Source of the DNA: Trebouxia sp. TZW2008
Taxonomy: Eukaryota; Chlorophyta; Trebouxiophyceae; Trebouxiales; Trebouxiaceae
Assembly (NCBI GenBank): GCA_002118135.1
Contig: BDIU01000210.1
Span: 315,087-379,086, forward strand
Length of the DNA stretch: 64,000 nucleotides
Direction of reading: 5' to 3'
Part shown: piece after piece, positions 1 through 11,900 of the stretch
How positions within the stretch are numbered: the stretch's first letter is position 1
Layout of the letters: each line of letters starts with the position of its first letter
Translations under genes and position numbers: made by a program
The notes under the pieces: generated by a model
Databases searched by the model: none
What the model was told of the DNA's origin: nothing
The model's input: only the letters and a program-made list of their open reading frames with translations

Positions 1-847
1 AGTCTCCAAATTGCCACAGAACAGCGTCACTAGCCACTGTCACACCAGCACATTGTCAATATACACATATGCTGTGAGACAAAGACTTGCCTGGCTATAG
101 GGACTGCCTCAACCGGTGAAAAGCAACAATGGCCAAAGTCAGCATAAAAGGATCACTGAAGCTTGTAGCACTGCTCACAATTCCACGAGTTTGCACACAG
201 TGTAAGATAAATTTGTCTCTGCCTGCAGGGACTGCTGCAACTTTGACAAGGGCAGCAAAGGTCAAAGTCATCATAGATAGACTCACTGAAGCCAAGGGGA
301 AACAGGTAGCCACCATCAGAGAAGAAGACATACCTTCTTGCTCTTGGCACCCCCAGGGCTTGACTGGACCCCAAGACCCTGAGTCCCCAGAAACCCCCAC
401 TGACCCCCATGAGGGTCCCCTGGCCCCACCCAGCCCCATCACCCCCACAGACCCTACCCCCACCCCTTTTCTCCCCTTCATGCCCAGCCCACAGGGTCCA
501 GCCTTTACACAGAAGACCATGGACAAGATTTGTCTGAAGGGTAAGATTTTGCAAAACATGAGTGACTTTTCTGACCAAGCTACCCCGGCAGGTTTGCATG
601 TACTGTCTTGCTGTGAGTGCTGACTGTGCATGCAGTGTAGACGGTATTCAACGCGTTTGAATCTGGATAACTACCAAGCAGAGGCCAGTATTTCAGCACT
701 TCCCAATGTGTGCTGCATACTACACTGTAGCATATAGTGCACTTAGTCTTAGCATCTTGTGCACCCAATCTGCACAAATGATTGCCAACAACAGATGATT
801 GCTGTTTGGATCAAAGTGTGGCAAGTCCTGGTGTACTAGTCCTGCAG
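1..847 (+). other. Upstream region with a proline-rich open stretch
   Basis: A plus-strand frame stays open from about 129 to 591 and is rich in Pro, Thr and Ser between 350 and 500. It could be an upstream exon of the Gln/Ala-rich gene that follows. A good acceptor (ctgcag) lies at about 228, and possible donors lie at 541 (GTAAGA) and 592. Both donors leave the codon split after one base, whereas the next exon I can place (848) starts on a codon boundary, so the join does not close. The opposite-strand frames over the same bases look like shadows. I see no domain here. Confidence 0.25.
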
Positions 848-2823
848 CATATGCTTGAACTTGAAGCATCCACTAATTTGAGCATTGCAGCAGCTAGCCA
901 GGTCTTAGACACCAATCCAATTGATCATATGCAAGCATTGCCATCTGTTCCAATTGTTCCTGGTGGAGCTTTCATTAGTTTGTGGCAGTCCACTGCGTCG
1001 AGACCAGGATGCCTGATTTGGCTGTTGCAAGACCCTTCATGTGTCTGGCATTGCTCATATATGCTGATCTTGCAGATCTGGAGGGCGAGGTTGACTTTTC
1101 ACAGTTTGGTGACATGAGCCCAGCAGAGCTCGGGTTCTACAATGACTTACTTCACCACGGACCCCCAACTGCACCTAAAACCCCCACACTGTGTAGCCAG
1201 CAGCCACTGGTCTCCTTGACACAGCTTGTACAGGGCCATCGACAGCAGCAGCAGCAGCAGCAGCAGACTGCACAGCAGATGCTGCATGCTGAACAGGTGC
1301 AGCATGCTGTGATGCTTCTCACACAGGCTTTTCTGGCCAGCATGCCTCGGCTGCCACAGCAGTTGCTTGAGCAGCAGCAGCAGCAGCCTGTCCAGCAGAT
1401 GCCGCATGGTGAACAACTGCAGCATGCTGAGGCACTGTTTACACAAGCAGCCGTGGGCTGTGACCCTCAGTTGCAGCAGCAGCAGCAGCAGCAGCAGCAG
1501 GCTGGCGAGTATGACCGGTGGCTGCAGACACTGTGGCCCTCATGGACTGCAGCACAGCTTGAGGCTGCTCAGCAATACGCAGGTACGCTTCTGTCGTAGT
1601 GCTTGTGGTCAAATTGCACTGTTTGCCTGGTCTTGTGGTGATTGACTGTGCACCTGATGAGCAGACCTACTGTATGCCTTTGTGTGCCTGCTTATGCATT
1701 AATTCTACATTTCCTCGATGGCCTCATTGTTTGCACACACAAGCACAGCATACCGCAATGTTTCATGACTACGTCAATGCGATGACGTGTTGTGCTTAGC
1801 TTAGTTTGACAGCGCCGTATTTGGCAACTCTGGAATGTCTGCCGAGCCTTCAGCTCTGTAATACAGCTTGTCTTTGCAGGCTGCTCAGGAAATGCTGCTG
1901 AGGGTGCCACTGCCATGGAAGGCATTGAGGAGCTTGGCGGCAACGCCATGTCTCAGGATGAGCTGCTGTTTAATATCTCTGAGATGGAGGCAGACCTCTG
2001 GCAGCCTGCAGCTGAATCTGCAGCTGAGTCTGCAGCTGAGCTGGCAATTGCTCTAGCACCACATCACGCAGCAGATGCCAGCTTAAGCCCTGGTGCAGCA
2101 GGCCACGCTGCAGGCGCTGGTGCCGCAGACTGTGTTGCAGCAAATGTGCCAATCGGCATCAATGTGAGTCACGTGGCCTCTCATGCCTACGCTGACTATG
2201 GACCATCAGTCAGCCCTTCAGCAGTCAGGACTACAGACAGCAATGCAGCTGGTGCTTCAGTAGGCATCTTGGCAGTCATGGATGCAGCAGACAACTTGGC
2301 AGGCATTGCTGCAACAGGCATTGCTGCAACAGGCATGGACGCAGCAGCTGGTTCAGCATGTGTCACAGCAGACACTGACGCAGCAGGCAGTGGCCCCAGT
2401 GCAGAAGCGGCTTTGGCAGGGCACAACGCAGCAGGCTATGTTGCACTACTGATGGCAGCTGACGACAGCACAGACAATATGTGCCGCGACATGCCTGCTG
2501 AAGCACATGGCTTTACATCCGGCCCTGAGGTTATACATGATGCCACTATCACTAGTGCAGTCATTGACCTCACAGAACAAGTGACAGCAGATGCCCCAGC
2601 AGGCAGCAGTGCAGCAGATGCTGACGCAGGGCAGATAGCTGCAAACGCCCTAGCTGGCAGCAGTGCAGCACATGACTCAGCTGTGCACAGCCCCAGTGGT
2701 GCAAGTCAGAAAGTTTTGGGCAGCAACAAGAGGCGCTTTACTCAAGATGCAGAGACTGCTGGTGACGTATCACCAGAACATGATGCTGAAGAGCGCACAG
2801 TCAAGCGACGCAGGTTGACGTGA
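848..2823 (+). CDS. Gln/Ala-rich protein, 3' part of a probable nuclear-protein gene
   Basis: Three exons join in frame: 848-962, 1076-1582 and 1880-2823, ending at TGA. Both junctions split a codon after one base and close exactly. The middle exon carries three poly-Gln runs (CAG tracts at 1243, 1372 and 1474) and two related copies of a unit built around 'QQMLHAEQVQHAV' and 'QQMPHGEQLQHAE'. The last exon begins with an acidic stretch (MEGIEELGG, DELLFNISEMEADLW). It continues with about 230 residues dominated by Ala, Gly, Asp and Ser, and ends in basic clusters (NKRRF and VKRRR) that look like nuclear localisation signals. Long Gln and Ala tracts with acidic patches are common in activation regions of transcription factors, but no DNA-binding domain is visible; it may lie before the window. 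I do not recognise the family. The true start is not seen. Confidence 0.5.
1243..1500 (+). repeat. In-frame CAG microsatellites encoding poly-Gln
   Basis: Three uninterrupted CAG tracts of about 8, 5 and 9 units lie at 1243-1266, 1372-1386 and 1474-1500. All are in the same frame and read as Gln. Segments between them are partial duplicates of one another, so this exon has grown by both triplet expansion and a larger internal duplication. Confidence 0.9.
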
Positions 2824-3500
2824 TTGGGCAAAGCCCATGATTTGCAAGTACAGTTATCCCATTGAGAGTCAGGCACTGTATTCACAGCCGATGGTATTTA
2901 GTTGCAATCTGACCCCAAAAAAGCAGCTGTCTAGCTCAGCATGGCCTTCCAGAAAGCTGCTGCAGCTTAGTTGAAAATATTCTCAGACTGCAAACAAGGC
3001 ATTGCATTGTAACAATACACAGATTGAACGAGTGGTGTTGCCCTGAAGCCCCATCATTGGCACAGCAGAAGCCATGTTGCATACGATTCGAAGCAGATGG
3101 TAAAGCAGTGTGCGTCTGCATTTTGTGCTGTGTGATGTCAGCTCATAAGGGGTTTAATAGCTGTGCATTGACTGCTCGCTAGTCTGCCTACAATGCAGGC
3201 CGGGGTGGGGTCAAGAGGGGATCATTGTTCCAGGGTCTGTTCGCAGCATTAGCAGCATTGTCGGTCACTGACGGTGATACGTCAACCTCTAGCCACTCTG
3301 TTGCAGCAAGTGCCCGCAACATCGTGCAACTCGCAGGTCGTTTGACGTTGGCCAACGTCGGTCGACATGAGCGCCGGAAACAGGGCTTGACTCGCGTTTG
3401 CTAGCATGCTCACACTGCACTCAGCGACGTTTCTGTCGCTGCGTCGAATCAAAACAGACACAGAAGAGTAGCTGCAGAGCTTGTTAACCAACCGGAAGTG
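2824..3500. other. Intergenic: 3' flank of the Gln-rich gene and COG7 promoter
   Basis: No supported gene. The stretch separates two plus-strand genes, so it should hold the terminator and polyadenylation region of the first and the promoter of COG7. The short minus-strand frames at 2936-3121 and 3282-3491 have no recognisable content. I see no clear TATA box or repeat. Confidence 0.5.
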
Positions 3501-6500
3501 ATGGCTGATATGGACGTGTTCAGCGCGTCAAATTTTGACCCAAAAACCTGGATCAATCAGACCTGTGCCGCGCGACCTTCACAGGAGGCGTTGGAAAGGT
3601 CAGCTGCGGACTGTTGGGCGTTCTGCACATGGTCATTGTGGATGCTGACATTGCTATTGTCTGCAGGTATCTGGCTGAGGTCGAAACTCGCCTGCACTTG
3701 ATAGCAGAGGACACTGAGGCATCTCTACAGGAGCAGAGCAAAGACGCATTGTATCGCATACCTGCAGCTGTGCAAGAAGTCTCGCATGTCAAGGCGAGTC
3801 ATACAGCAATCATGCAGCATGTTAGACGGTCAGGTCTTGGCGTCACCTGAACTTGTTCAACACACTACTCTGACTTAACCTGCTTGAGTCTGGTGATACC
3901 AGGCCTGAATAATGCTGCATGACCACTGTACATCTTGCGACCAGTTCCATTGCACTTTGGGCCACCGTTGCTCAGTTGCTTACTTTTCGAACCTGTTTTG
4001 TCCCTGGATACACAGGTCTGACTCCACGGATGTCACGCTTATATGCATGCATCGAGCAGATGCCTGCCCTGAATGGGCATCGGCTCTTGTAAATCTGACT
4101 CTAGCTTGACTTAGCTTTGACTGTGACTGTGACTAATCTTGGCTCTGTTTCTGATTCTAGCTGGTCTTACGTCCAACTCTGCTCTTCTGCAGGGTGACCT
4201 GCTGTCTCTGAGACAAGATGTGCACAAGCAGCTGCAGCAGCTCAACACCAATGCTGTTGCAGCAGGCAACAGCGTAGCCCTGCTGAAAGAAGTGGACAAG
4301 GTGAAAAGCAGAATGGAGGCTGCCTGCAGCACTCTCAAGGTACAGTATTTTCTGCTTACATCAACTGCTCTGTTCACCAACAAAGTGACACCGAATTCTG
4401 ATGCAGAGGTGACGATGCACTCAGAATGCAAGTCTGTGGCAACACTCTTCACATACTTGACAATGCGTGATCAATTCTGCAGGAGGCTACAGAGCTGTCT
4501 CTGCTATTCCAAAGCATTGAAAGCGCTTTTGCCATCGGAGACCTGCAGAAGATTGCAGACATGCTGGCCACCATGCGGCGTAGTCTGAAGTTAGTTGGCA
4601 ATGTGCCTGAGTTCAGTGGGGGCAAGGAAAAGCTGCAAGTATGCTCGAATAACCCTGTTTTGAAGATTATTTGCTTATCTGTGAGAGTCTGTCCTGCACA
4701 TCACCTTCTTGACAATCCTTGTACAAACTGGCAAAGAAGAAGTGCAAGTGCGCTCGACTTAATTTCTTTTTATCATCACCTGCCTGTGTCTGATTGATAT
4801 GTAGTGTGTGATGACCTGTACACCTTGTAGCACATCGGCTAGGCATGTGTGGCACATGTGACAATCTGTGATCTCTTGCCAATGGCGCCTTCTTGTGCAT
4901 GTATCAAATTACCTGTGCGAGATTCCACAGGGCGTAGCAAGTACTTCTGACTGACTCTGTCTTGAACTTTATCTGCTTGTCTGTCTGTGTATGATGGAGC
5001 AAAGAAAAGCTGCAACCCCATTTGACTGAGTGTGTCTTGAATCTACTTGCCTGTGTCTGGTTGTCTGTGATGAACAGAACAACAACCTTTACACCCTTCA
5101 ATCAGCGAGTCCATGTTTACTGCCGCATGATTCTGGCTTCAGGGATTAGAGTAAAAAAAAAACGGCTTGAGCCCAAGTCAGCAGCGCTCTGAGCTCATGC
5201 ACATGTGAGAACAAACCCACCTTCATGTTGTGTCTGGCTCCAGGGATTGGAGGAAAGGTTCCTGGGACTGATTGAGCCCAAGCTTGCAGCAGCTATGTCA
5301 CAGAAGAACGGAGAGCGTGTGCAACAGCTGTCAGCAATGCTCATGGGCATTCAATGCTATGACACTGTTGAGAAGCTATACATTACAGCCAGAATGGCGC
5401 CACTTCAGGTACGTATACAAACACAAGCAGGACGTTCCATCAGCAAATGCTTGCTCTTGCGCTGTGCCCAGGCTAGCATCAGCCATGTCACAGAAGAATG
5501 GTGAGCGCATGCAGCAGCTATCAGCAATGCTGATGGGCATCCGTTGCTATGACACTGTTGAGAAACTATACATCACAGCAAGAATGGCGCCTCTTCAGGT
5601 ATGCTACCCTCTTATTTTGGCAGTTGTGTTTGCTCGCAAGTATGATGTTTCTGCCTCACAATGTCCTTGCTGAGAAGAATCACCGCAGTCAAAATGCAGT
5701 GATCAGTTTGCAAGCACATTGGCCTTACATAAGGAGTGTTTCAAGACAAAGTGTCGTGTGTCAAGTGTTCACGGCAAGCAAATATTGTACAGCATATATG
5801 CTTGCTGTTGCAACGTCTTGTTGACAGCAGACTTCTTGTTCTCACACAGTCTGCTCATGCACATGCACACTATGTGAGCAAGCCTGCTAGATCATAATGT
5901 TTTCGATACTGTCTAGTCTTGCTTTGCCAAAGCAGGAGTGACAAAACCTAGACAGGCTGCGACAGGGCAGGGCAGGACCCCACAGCCCTAGCCCTGGCCC
6001 GGGATTTCCCTTCCTGGCTGCTTGACCTCTTTGAGGTCATTTTGGCAGCCGTCACTATTGCTGCTGGATGTCCTGTTTGGTTTTGCAGGCTGCCTGGGCA
6101 GGGTTGGTCAGGGCAGGGCAGGATCCCACAGCCCCAGCCTCATCCCAAGACTTTCTTTCCTGGCGAATCAATGCAACCTTTTTTTTCCTGCAGTTTTCCT
6201 TCACTCTGCAGCAGATGGAATGATCACTTAATGTTTTGCAGGCTGCCTGGGCAGGGTTTGACAGGGCAGGGTGGGACCCCACAGCCCCAGCTCCAATCCA
6301 GGACTTCCCCTCCTGGCTACCAGACTTCTTCAAAGTCATTCCAGGGGCCACTCACTCTGAGCTTTGGCGGTTTGCCGCATCATGATCAACAATGTCATTC
6401 ATCATTATCATGTTGCTGTTTTGCAGGCTGCCTGGGCAGGGTTTGACAGGGCAGGGCGGGACCCCACAGCCCCAGCCCCGCCCCAGGACTTCCCCTCCTG

Positions 6501-9500
6501 GCTCCCCGACTTCTTTGAAGTCATTTTGGCAGCCACCAACTCTGAGCTGCGGTGGTGTGCCTCCGTGTTACCGGACCTTCACCCTGATCTGGTCCTTCAT
6601 TTGCTGTCAGCCCTATTTGACAAGATCAGCAGGAGCTTCAGGAGCCGCTTGATGTCTGCCTGCGCACAAGGCAAGCTTACCTTTGTGTTCTGTGATGCTC
6701 AACGGTGTCAAGCTTTGGTGGTGTGCTTCAGTGCTGCCGGGCCTTCACCCTTCACCTGTGCTGCACCTGCTGTCTGCTTTATTTGACAAGATCAGCAGAA
6801 GCTTCAGAAGCCGCTTGACGTCCGCCTGTGCACAAGGTAATGTCATGAGCAGTTGATCTTGAGAGTATCAACAGGAAAGTCCAATCGTTGTTTTGAGTGC
6901 TGTTAGACCTTCATTCGGACTTGTGCTCCATTTGCTGGCAACGCTGTTTGACAAGATCAGCAGAAGCTTCAGAAGCCGCCTCATATCCGCCTGTGCTCAA
7001 GGTAATGTCAGTGACAATTGACCGCAACAACATGAACAGCATTGTCCAGTCATTGTCTGACTGTTGCCAGATCTTCAGCCTTACCTTGTGCGCATCTGCT
7101 ATAAGCCTATTTGACAAGATCAGCGGAAGCTTCACAAGCTCATTAGCAAATTTCACGCCAAGGCTGTAGCATTGGCATTCCCCAACATGACGTAGACCAC
7201 TCTGCCTTGTACATTGCAATGTTGGCATGATCTGCAGGGATGCAACAGAGCCATCAAGTGCTGTCAGTGCTGGTCAACGCACTCAAGGTCTCAGCAGGGA
7301 GCTTCACAGAAGAGCTGCAGCACCAAACTTGGCGCAAACTGGTCCCCCGGATGCATCACGCTATTGAAGGCAACATATGCCGACTGCAGGGATGCAACAA
7401 AGCGATCAAGTGCTGTCAGTGCTGGTCAGTCTAAAGGCCTCAGCAGAGAACTTCACAGCAGAGCTGCAGCAGAACCTAGCAGGCGTGGACACATCAGAGC
7501 TGCAACAGATTGCTGCTGTGGTGTACGCCCCTTTTGAGTCACAGATCTCCAGGTCAGACACTACAATTATGGTCATGACAAATGTAAGACACATGCACTG
7601 CTTGTATGTAGCCAGATCCTGTGTTGCTAGGCTGACTTGGTCTGAACACCGAAGCAAGGACTGCTATTTTCACCCACTGGGAGTTGAACAACACAATGTC
7701 AACAGGCAAGCAGGGCTGAACATCGCTACAATATTTTCCCATGGAGAGTTGCTGCACTCTGCACACTCTGAAGCAGTTGATGCAGTAACGCCAATGCTGC
7801 AGCAGTCAGTGCCTCAGATAGCAAGGAGCAGATAGCAGGAACAAGGCAAAAAGTACAAGTCACAGTGAAACGGTCAAAAACCAGGCAAGAATTGCCAAAT
7901 TGTGTTGCATAAAGTTGAGGTTGCTGCCATTTGCAGGTATGGCGAGCTTCAGCAGCCGCAGTTGAACAGTCAAATGGGCACAATTCAGATTCCTGATGCA
8001 CAGTCTCAAGAGGTTGATGCAGTCATGACATCCTTACAGCAGTCAGTGCCTCAGGCAGTGCAGGCAGTTCAAGAAGCCCAGCGGTGGTGCTACAGCGTCA
8101 GCGGTGGCACAGAGCTACCTACCCTGCTACGCCTTGCAGATGACGCAGTTGCGCAGTACGTCGGCTCTTTGCAGGTATGTTTTGCATTGTTAGCTTGCCG
8201 TGCAGATTGTTCATTGGTGGCATGGAGCTACGCACCTTTTTAGGCCTTGCGGTTGACGCTGTCTCACAGTCTGTTAGCTCATTATGGGTAGGCTGATGAT
8301 CAGATGACGCTGTTGCAAAGAATTTGGCTGAATGCTGGCAGGCCCTCTGCTTTGCTGTGCTTCAGAAGTGTATCTAGCAGTGTAGATCTATCCTGACTGT
8401 GGCAGCTTTGTGCTTTTGGATGCCAGAAAGCAATGGACATTTTGCCAGCAGCTGATGAAAGTAACAAATGGTCAAATTGTCTTTCTCACTCGCAGAATGT
8501 GGTTGGCACGCTGAGACAGCTAGCCTTGCAGCCTCAGACTCAGCGCTCAGCACAGTCGTACAGACTGAGTAGAGAGTTGAGTGAGCTGCCAACTGTCAAC
8601 GCCGGCACTGACAATCAGACAGAAGAGGGGCTGGCTATTGAAGACCCCACAGCTGTGGTGGCGCTGCTCAATGTGGCAGGTCAGGTGTCATAGTTGTCCC
8701 ATCATGCACTGACAAGACCTCTGTATGCTTTGCTGACGGACATAAAAGACTGCTTATTTTACTGCTGATGGTGTCTTGTAGCCTTCCTGATAGGTGTTAA
8801 AAAGACGTGAAGTCAAGACAAACATTGACCAGGTTACCGTGGCAAGATTACTATATAGTACAGTGACTCCACCTTTGATGGTGTGTAGGGGCGCTGGCTG
8901 CCCAGCTAACAGCCTTTGTGAAGCTTGCTCTGAACTTTTCCAACTCAGTGCATTGTGTCTTGATTGTTGAATTGCTTCAATGCAGCACCTTGACTGTGAG
9001 GCTACACTTGGATATCCAAATGCGCAGCTGCAAACCTAAGGGCTTTGTACGCAACATACATCAAAACGCATTGTGTGTTGCATTTTACACAAGCACTGCA
9101 TGTCGACATTGCTGCAAAGTCAAATCCCTATGCAGGTGTACTGTCTGCACAATTAGCAGCCTTGGAGAGCTCCCTTCACTCTGCAGTGCTGCAGCTAAAG
9201 ACCTCAGACATTAGTACAGGCAACCTGACGCCCAATTGTTTCATACAGTGTACACCCTTGAGCTTTTGTCTGCGCGGTTGCACATCCAGCGAGGGGGCAA
9301 CTTTGCAAGCTTTGATGGTGCAGGTGTCCTGTCTACACAGCTGGCAGCCTTGGAGAGCTCCCTTCACTCTGCAGTGCTGCAGCTGGCAGACCTAATAGAC
9401 CAGTCCAGAGAATCTGATGCCCAGCACTCCATGACCATGACCACACTGCGCCTCAAAATACAGGTAGACGTTGCATCAACTGCAAACCTGGCTGTGAAAT

Positions 9501-9626
9501 CTGCTACTGTTGAAGGCGTAGCCATTGTGCTGCTGCTGCTGCTGCTGTTGCTGCGGCCTGTTGTATAGCGTTTTCTCTCTCGCTGCTGCTGCTGCTGCTG
9601 CTGCGGCTTGTATTGCGTTTTGTCTC

Positions 9627-9663
<37 letters not shown>

Positions 9664-11900
9664 CGCTGTTTTTGTACCTGTATCACCTTCTGGTGCTGCT
9701 TGTTGCCTAGCTGTGAATGTCTCTTGTGCTGCATTAAGGCATGCAAAACCATGCAAGTCTGAACGGGCAGACTTTGATTCCTGTTCCCGATGATGCATGT
9801 GACTGCCTGCCTGCCTGCCCGCCTACCTGCACGCCTGGTTGACTAAGTGACTGACTGAGTGACGGGCTCACTGCTTCAAATCTTCATGTTGCAAATGAGT
9901 GAGGTACGCTGTGCAGGGAGAGGCTCTGCAGGGGCTGCAGGCAGCAGTGCAGCAGGCCACCGCTCAGGATTGGCGGCCACTGCCAGCTTCAGTCAAAAGG
10001 GCTGCGGCCTTCCAGGAGGCTGTCAATGCACTTGTGCTTGATGTGCTCATGGACAAAGTAAGCGCGCCTTTCATGTCACATGCAAGGTTCTGTCAATGCC
10101 ATTGTGCTTGACGGGTTCTTGTACAAATTAAGCCCTGTCAATCATTCAGCTTTTGTCAATGCTCTAGCGCTTGACGTGCTCATGGACAAAGTAAGCATGC
10201 CCTTCTTGAGGCAAAAGCAGCTTGACAGGCCTGGCTCTGAATGCTCCACCAAATCAGCTTTTGTCAGCGCTCTAGTGCTTGACGTGCTCATGGACCAAGT
10301 AAACTTGCCCTTCTTGAGGCAAAAGCAGCTTGCCAGATCTCGCCTAACATGCTCCACCAAACGCCAGCTTTGGATCAGCTTTTTGTCTGTTGAGCTCATC
10401 AAGCAGGACATGCACTGATCCAGATGGCCACATTTATGATGGTGTTGGGTTGCAGATCAACAGCTATTGTCGTTGGCAACGTCACTTGATTGCGACCTCT
10501 ATGCCATTCCAACTTGCATCATGTACCAACCACAACTGCTAGTGTGTATGACATTCAGCGCTTGACGTATGCTTTGCAGGTGAGAGTGCCACTGCAAGGC
10601 ACTCACGCTTTGCCAGTGTGGTCAGCCAGGGAATCTGAAAGCAGGGCAAGCCTGCCATCTTTCAATGCCTACCCTCTCTGAAGCACAGCACTTCCATTCT
10701 TCAACTTTCTATCTCTTTCATCAACTAAATCCTACATGAATGCACCGCAGGTGAGAGTGCAACTGCAAAGCACTCACGCTTTGCCAGTGTGGTCAGCCAG
10801 GGAATCTGAAACTGGACTGAGCCTGCCGTCTTTCAACGCATACCCTCAATTGAGCGTGACAGCTGCTGGAGAGTATCTCATGATGCTGCCTCAAATGCTT
10901 GAGTCCCTGCTCACTGACTCAGAGGAAGGACTGGACTCTGAGTGGCTTGACAAGGTGCGCTTGAGCAAACAGCTTGGAATGCAATGTCTTAGCACATCAA
11001 CTTCAACTAGGCAGAACAAGTGGTTTTGGCATGAAAGACACCTGTTTTGTATGCGGGGAATACCAAACATGATGCTGCCTCAAATGTTTGAGTCCCTGCT
11101 CACCAACTCAGAGGAGGGCTTTGACACTGAGTGGCTTGACAAGGTACGTCAGAATCTCTTGCATTGAGAAAGTGTATTGCTTGGTAAGGTACGTACCGCA
11201 AAACACTCATAAGGGCAAGTCATCAGGCCTTCTGCGAGGTCACTAAGGTTGCGTGTCTGTCTTGCACTTCACACGACCAGAACTAGACACCAATGACCAC
11301 CATTATCTGTAAGTCTAATCACATCATGACAAAGTGCACTTATTACACGTAGGTGGCTACTGGAGCAGCTGAGATGTATGGTGCTGAGTTGCAGCAGATT
11401 CAGACCCTCAGTCCATCAGGCACACAACAGCTTTTAGCAGACTTGGAGTACTTCTGCAATGTGCTGGCAGCACTTGGAGTAGCCCTTCCAGCCAGTCTCA
11501 GCACTTGGCAGGTACAGCGTGAACTTGTTCATTCTTTCATTGAATATGCCTTCAAACTGCTAAGCCGGACATGCATAGTCATGTTGACATGCCAGTTATT
11601 ATGTGTGATCCGACATGCTTGTGCTGGCACTTTCTTACTCGAGTCTGGATGTGTCTAAGGTGTGTTGGTCTCTGCAGTTTCAAAAGTGGTTTCAGGTCTG
11701 CGTGCATGCTGCTGTGTCTGTCACAGAAGAGTTTGACGGTTGAAAATCTCAAGAGCTACATGACTTTGCAGATTGGCTTAGGGTGGCCTCATGAGGAGTT
11801 TGCATCAGAAGCCACAGCAGCTTTGGATGCAGGCTTGATTGACAAAGCTGCTGTGCAGCGTCTTGCTCAAGCGCGGCAGGCACAGATGCCTGGTGCCTAG
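3501..11900 (+). CDS. COG7: Conserved oligomeric Golgi complex subunit 7
   Basis: COG7 belongs to lobe B of the COG tethering complex, which acts in retrograde traffic within the Golgi. Fourteen exons close in phase to 779 aa: 3501-3598, 3667-3793, 4193-4339, 4483-4638, 5244-5408, 6427-6670, 7390-7552, 7937-8174, 8496-8679, 9324-9463, 9917-10057, 10751-10954, 11353-11511 and 11727-11900. The start ATG gives the family N-terminus (MADMDVFSASNFDPKTWIN). Other family hallmarks are 'VDKVKSRMEAA', 'SWLPDFFEVIL', 'LPSFNAYPQ' then 'GEYLMMLPQ', and 'GTQQLLADLEYFCNVLAAL'. Plant COG7 is slightly longer. Introns 2 and 6 start with GC (GCGAGT, GCAAGC) rather than GT. Many introns contain decayed copies of adjacent exons; I chose among copies by phase and completeness. 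The gene is 8.4 kb, unusually long for a 2.3 kb coding sequence. Confidence 0.94.
5473..5598 (+). pseudogene. Echo copy of COG7 exon 5
   Basis: This stretch repeats the last two thirds of exon 5 (5244-5408), from 'MSQKNGER' to 'ARMAPLQ', with only a few substitutions and a donor-like GTATGC after it. An acceptor-like cag precedes it, but using that acceptor puts the copy out of frame with the phase-0 neighbours and into an early stop. It therefore looks like a recent tandem duplicate that is spliced out, not a normal exon. Confidence 0.7.
5950..6370 (+). repeat. Three echo copies of the 5' half of COG7 exon 6
   Basis: Blocks starting at about 5950, 6088 and 6238 each resemble the start of exon 6 at 6427, which reads AAWAGFDRAGRDP, then a Pro-rich linker, then the WLPDFF region. 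They keep the tract 'cagggcaggg' and 'ccccacagcccc'. The nearest copy (6238) also keeps the stretch after WLPDFF. None has a usable donor in the matching place. Confidence 0.85.
6717..7165 (+). repeat. Three echo copies of the 3' half of COG7 exon 6
   Basis: Blocks at about 6717-6838, 6902-7003 and 7066-7160 repeat the 3' half of exon 6, the 'LLSALFDKISRSFRSRL' region, with growing divergence. The first two keep a canonical CAAG|GTAATG donor, whereas the copy used in the reconstructed gene has CAAG|GCAAGC. Confidence 0.85.
9530..9662 (+). repeat. CTG/GCT triplet cluster in COG7 intron 10
   Basis: Three CTG-type runs lie at about 9530-9547, 9584-9603 and 9629-9662, the longest about 11 units. 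The intron runs from 9464 to 9916. Frames on both strands stay open through these runs only because the triplets contain no stop codon. Confidence 0.85.
10082..10302 (+). repeat. Three echo copies of the 3' end of COG7 exon 11
   Basis: Copies at about 10082-10135, 10146-10196 and 10252-10302 resemble the end of exon 11 (AFQEAVNALVLDVLMDK) and its donor. The second and third retain 'ctcatggac(a/c)aagtaa'. They sit directly after the exon (9917-10057) at a spacing of roughly 65-105 bases. Confidence 0.85.

Noticed and set aside
9364..9798. Minus-strand poly-Ala/Ser/Gln frames over the COG7 intron 10 triplets
   Set aside because: They stay open only because CTG/CAG repeats lack stop codons; they overlap COG7 exon 10 on the other strand.
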